Positions 33,679-35,655 of a stretch of 35,655 nucleotides of DNA are shown here, in pieces (position 1 is the first letter of the stretch; each line of letters opens with the position of its first letter). The notes under the pieces are model-generated. The model did not search any database. It was given only the letters and a program-made list of their open reading frames with translations, and was not told the DNA's origin. A program made the position numbers and the translations under genes. Origin of the DNA: Candidatus Methylomirabilota bacterium (GTDB taxonomy: Bacteria; Methylomirabilota; Methylomirabilia; Methylomirabilales; 2-02-FULL-66-22). The stretch covers positions 1-35,655 of the forward strand of contig JAPLLC010000072.1 in the NCBI GenBank assembly GCA_026387775.1. Reading direction: 5' to 3'.

Positions 33679-33975
33679 ATGCTAGCGTTGCTGGAGCGGC
33701 CCACCCCGCGAGGACGGTGGGACGATCGGAAAGAAAAAGAAAAGGATGCGGCCGACCTCGAAGGGCTCATCAGCGCCATGGGCAAGCGACTGCAGGGGGA
33801 GTACATCGAAGGCGCCATCCCTTATCTCCGGAAGCACGAGCCGGAGCTGTGGGCGAAGCTAGAGGTTCTGGACCGCGAGCAATCCATCGAGGCGCTTCTT
33901 GAATACGAGCGACTCTTCTTCGATGGACTGCATCGGTACATCACCTTCATGGACGGCAAGCGGAAGGCCGCCTAG
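33679..33975 (+). CDS. Small protein of unknown function
   Basis: A 98-residue soluble protein that I do not recognise. ATG 33679 follows a G-rich ribosome site (GGGGGGAG); a TTG 21 nt earlier in frame is less likely. The composition is charged and probably mostly helical (DRKEKEKDAADLEGLISAMG; EPELWAKLEVLDREQSIEAL; LEYERLFFDGLHRYITFMDG). There is no signal peptide, membrane segment or cysteine. A promoter with a large dyad just upstream suggests a regulated monocistronic gene. Two or three amphipathic helices suggest a small helical bundle or protein-binding role, but nothing more can be said. Confidence 0.7.
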   Translation: MLALLERPTPRGRWDDRKEKEKDAADLEGLISAMGKRLQGEYIEGAIPYLRKHEPELWAKLEVLDREQSIEALLEYERLFFDGLHRYITFMDGKRKAA

Positions 33976-34360
33976 GAGCGGCTCTCGGGGGTCTGGATCG
34001 CCCAAGATCGCACCGCCGCCCCCGGCCCCGGCATGGCCTCGTCCCGCCGCCTGCGCTTGAGCGCGTCGGACCCGCTTGGTTCTTTGCACCGCTTCGATCC
34101 TCTCCACAGGCTTCCCACGCCTTTCGAATCATCCGCATGGGCTGCGACGGGAAGCGCGACCCCCCCCGCCTGCCGATGACCACAAAACTCCTCGACAGGA
34201 TCGCCTTTGCGAGTGTAAGCTAGTATCGGCAATTCACGCGTGCATTTAAGAGCTGAAGACGGACGCCACACAGGAGTCCGCACCAGCTCATCACGGCGGA
34301 TTCGGTGTGCGCGCCGCCGCTTCGCCCCGACGAAAGGTTACCTGTGTCCTTCATTCAGCC
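33976..34360. other. Non-coding stretch, possible long leader of the RNA helicase gene
   Basis: These 385 bp contain no supported gene, no convincing promoter and no T-tailed terminator. Small structures are present: GCTTCCC (34110-34116) with GGGAAGC (34149-34155), and CGGAC/GTCCG around 34260-34285. A run of eight C lies near 34165. If the helicase promoter is near the left end, the mRNA would carry a long untranslated leader, a feature of some cold-shock RNA helicases; this is speculation. Confidence 0.35.
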
Positions 34361-35655
34361 ATGACGATGGAATTTCTCTCTCTCGACCTTCCGGATTCCG
34401 TCCAGCGAGGCATCCAGGCCGCCGGTTTCACGACCTGCACCCCCATCCAGGAAGAGACGCTGCCGATTTCCCTGCGGGGGCGGGATATCGCGGGCCAGGC
34501 CCAGACCGGGACCGGCAAGACCGCGGCCTTCCTGATCGCCATCTTCACCCGGCTGCTGCGAGAGCCGGATCGGCGGCGCAAGGGAGTGGCCGCGCCCCGT
34601 GCGCTGGTCATCGCGCCGACGCGCGAGCTGGCGGTGCAGATTCACAGCGACGCCTGCCTGCTTGGAGGGGAGACCGGCCTGGACATGCAGGTGGTCTATG
34701 GGGGCGTGGACTACCACAAGCAGCGCGAGAATCTGCGCGCGGGGGTGGATCTTCTCGTCGGGACCCCCGGCCGCCTGATCGACTATTTCAAACAAGGGGT
34801 GTACGACCTGAACGCAGTCGAGGTTCTGGTGATCGACGAGGCGGACCGGATGTTCGACATGGGATTCATCAAGGACATCCGTTATTTCGTCCGCCATCTC
34901 CCCCATGCGGAGAAGCGCCAGTCATCGCTGTACTCCGCCACCCTCAGCCAGCAAGTGCTGGAGCTGGCTTACGAGAGCATGAACAACCCCACCATGGTGG
35001 CGATAAAGCCGGAGCAAGTCACGGTGGAGGGCGTGGAAGAAGTCCTCTACCATGTCTCGCGGGAAGAGAAATTCCCACTGCTCCTGGGTCTGCTGGAACG
35101 CGAGAAGGGGAAGCGGATCCTGATGTTCTCCAACATGAAGCACGAAGTCGAGCGGTTGACCGAGCGGCTGATACGCCAGGGCTACCATGCGCGAGCCATC
35201 ACCGGCGATGTGGACCAGCGGCAGCGGTCGAAGGTCATGCAGGCCTTCAAGGAGGGCGGCCTGCACATCCTGGTCGCGACCGACGTGGCTTCGCGGGGAC
35301 TGCATATCGAGGGGGTGACGCACGTCATCAATTACGATCTGCCCCAGGATGCCGAGGATTACGTGCACCGGATCGGCCGCACCGCGCGCGCGGGCGCCTC
35401 GGGCAAGGCGATCAGCCTGGCCGACGAGGCCTGTGTGCTGGGTCTGCCCGCTATCGAGGAGCTGATCGGCCACAAGATCCCTGTCGAGTGGCCCGGCGAC
35501 GACCTCTTCGTGAAGCCCGCACCGCGAGGCGCAGCCGAGGCGGGAGCGCCGAGCCGGCGCCCGGTCGAGTCCACCTCATCGTCCAGCCGCCGCCCGCAGC
35601 GCCGGACGAGTTCTGGTCCGGGCGCGCGACCGGTTCATCCGCGACCCGCCCAGCA
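34361..35655 (+). CDS. rhlB: DEAD-box ATP-dependent RNA helicase, RhlB-like (3' end beyond window)
   Basis: At least 431 residues, still open at the right edge. All DEAD-box motifs are present in order: Q motif FTTCTPIQ, I AQTGTGKT, Ia PTRELA, Ib TPGRL, II DEAD in VLVIDEADRMFDMGF, III SAT (LYSATLS), IV ILMFSNMK, V ATDVASRGLH and VI HRIGRTARAG. The CTPIQ and GRDIAGQAQTGTGKTAAFL wording is typical of RhlB rather than RhlE or CsdA. After the helicase core (about residue 375) the tail is rich in Pro, Arg and Ser, like the basic RNA-binding tails of this group. ATG 34361 and ATG 34367 are both possible starts, and no strong ribosome site precedes either. RhlB unwinds RNA, in enterobacteria as part of the degradosome. 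Confidence 0.93.
   Translation, partial: MTMEFLSLDLPDSVQRGIQAAGFTTCTPIQEETLPISLRGRDIAGQAQTGTGKTAAFLIAIFTRLLREPDRRRKGVAAPRALVIAPTRELAVQIHSDACLLGGETGLDMQVVYGGVDYHKQRENLRAGVDLLVGTPGRLIDYFKQGVYDLNAVEVLVIDEADRMFDMGFIKDIRYFVRHLPHAEKRQSSLYSATLSQQVLELAYESMNNPTMVAIKPEQVTVEGVEEVLYHVSREEKFPLLLGLLEREKGKRILMFSNMKHEVERLTERLIRQGYHARAITGDVDQRQRSKVMQAFKEGGLHILVATDVASRGLHIEGVTHVINYDLPQDAEDYVHRIGRTARAGASGKAISLADEACVLGLPAIEELIGHKIPVEWPGDDLFVKPAPRGAAEAGAPSRRPVESTSSSSRRPQRRTSSGPGARPVHPRPAQ

Overview
The window is GC-rich bacterial DNA. The GC-rich coding style, the many TRAP transporters and xylose-isomerase-like TIM-barrel proteins, and a tungsten-type aldehyde:ferredoxin oxidoreductase suggest a Methylomirabilota/Rokubacteria (NC10)-like or similar uncultured soil or subsurface bacterium. 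That placement is inference; no rRNA or other phylogenetic marker is present. Except for the partial groES at the left edge, every gene recognised is on the plus strand.

Region 1 (1-8104) is mostly housekeeping. A partial, minus-strand groES sits behind a CIRCE operator and carries an in-frame amber codon at codon 3. Divergent from it is alr (alanine racemase). A consensus-like promoter overlapping the alr stop codon then leads into a nucleotidyltransferase fused to a degenerate phosphomutase domain, a phosphohexomutase, eno, an ftsB-like divisome gene and a lone HicB-like protein. Two copies of a 125-143 bp palindromic repeat begin exactly one base after the stop codons of the fusion gene and ftsB.

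Region 2 (8231-13446) is a first catabolic cassette. A HutC/UTRA-type GntR regulator, with a dyad operator in its own promoter, is followed by two NitT/TauT-type ABC permeases, a Tat-like substrate-binding protein, an ATPase and a TIM-barrel isomerase whose metal-site pattern resembles L-rhamnose isomerase. A 138 bp segment bounded by 13-bp inverted repeats follows and contains what looks like a fragment of a decarboxylating dehydrogenase.

Region 3 (13685-29520) is a second, much longer cassette under a close paralogue of the first GntR regulator, again with a perfect dyad between the -35 and -10 boxes. All genes point the same way until a strong terminator at 29484-29520. They are a zinc alcohol dehydrogenase, a cyclase-family metal hydrolase, a broken pdxA2-like gene, TRAP system 1 (DctP, DctQ, DctM), an SDR, an aldo/keto reductase, a beta-hydroxyacid dehydrogenase, a second SDR, a lactonase-like metallo-beta-lactamase-fold hydrolase, TRAP system 2, a cytosolic TIM-barrel isomerase/epimerase and a TIM-barrel isomerase/epimerase carrying a Sec signal peptide. 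The simplest reading is uptake of one or two acidic sugars (sugar acids or lactones) by TRAP transporters, followed by oxidation/reduction, lactone opening and isomerisation. The substrate cannot be read from sequence.

Region 4 (29559-35655) holds a ChbG/YdjC-type deacetylase overlapping a ROK sugar kinase, an AOR-family oxidoreductase between two intrinsic terminators, a small unrecognised protein behind a promoter whose 17-bp spacer is almost entirely an inverted repeat, and the 5' part of an RhlB-type DEAD-box RNA helicase that runs off the right edge.
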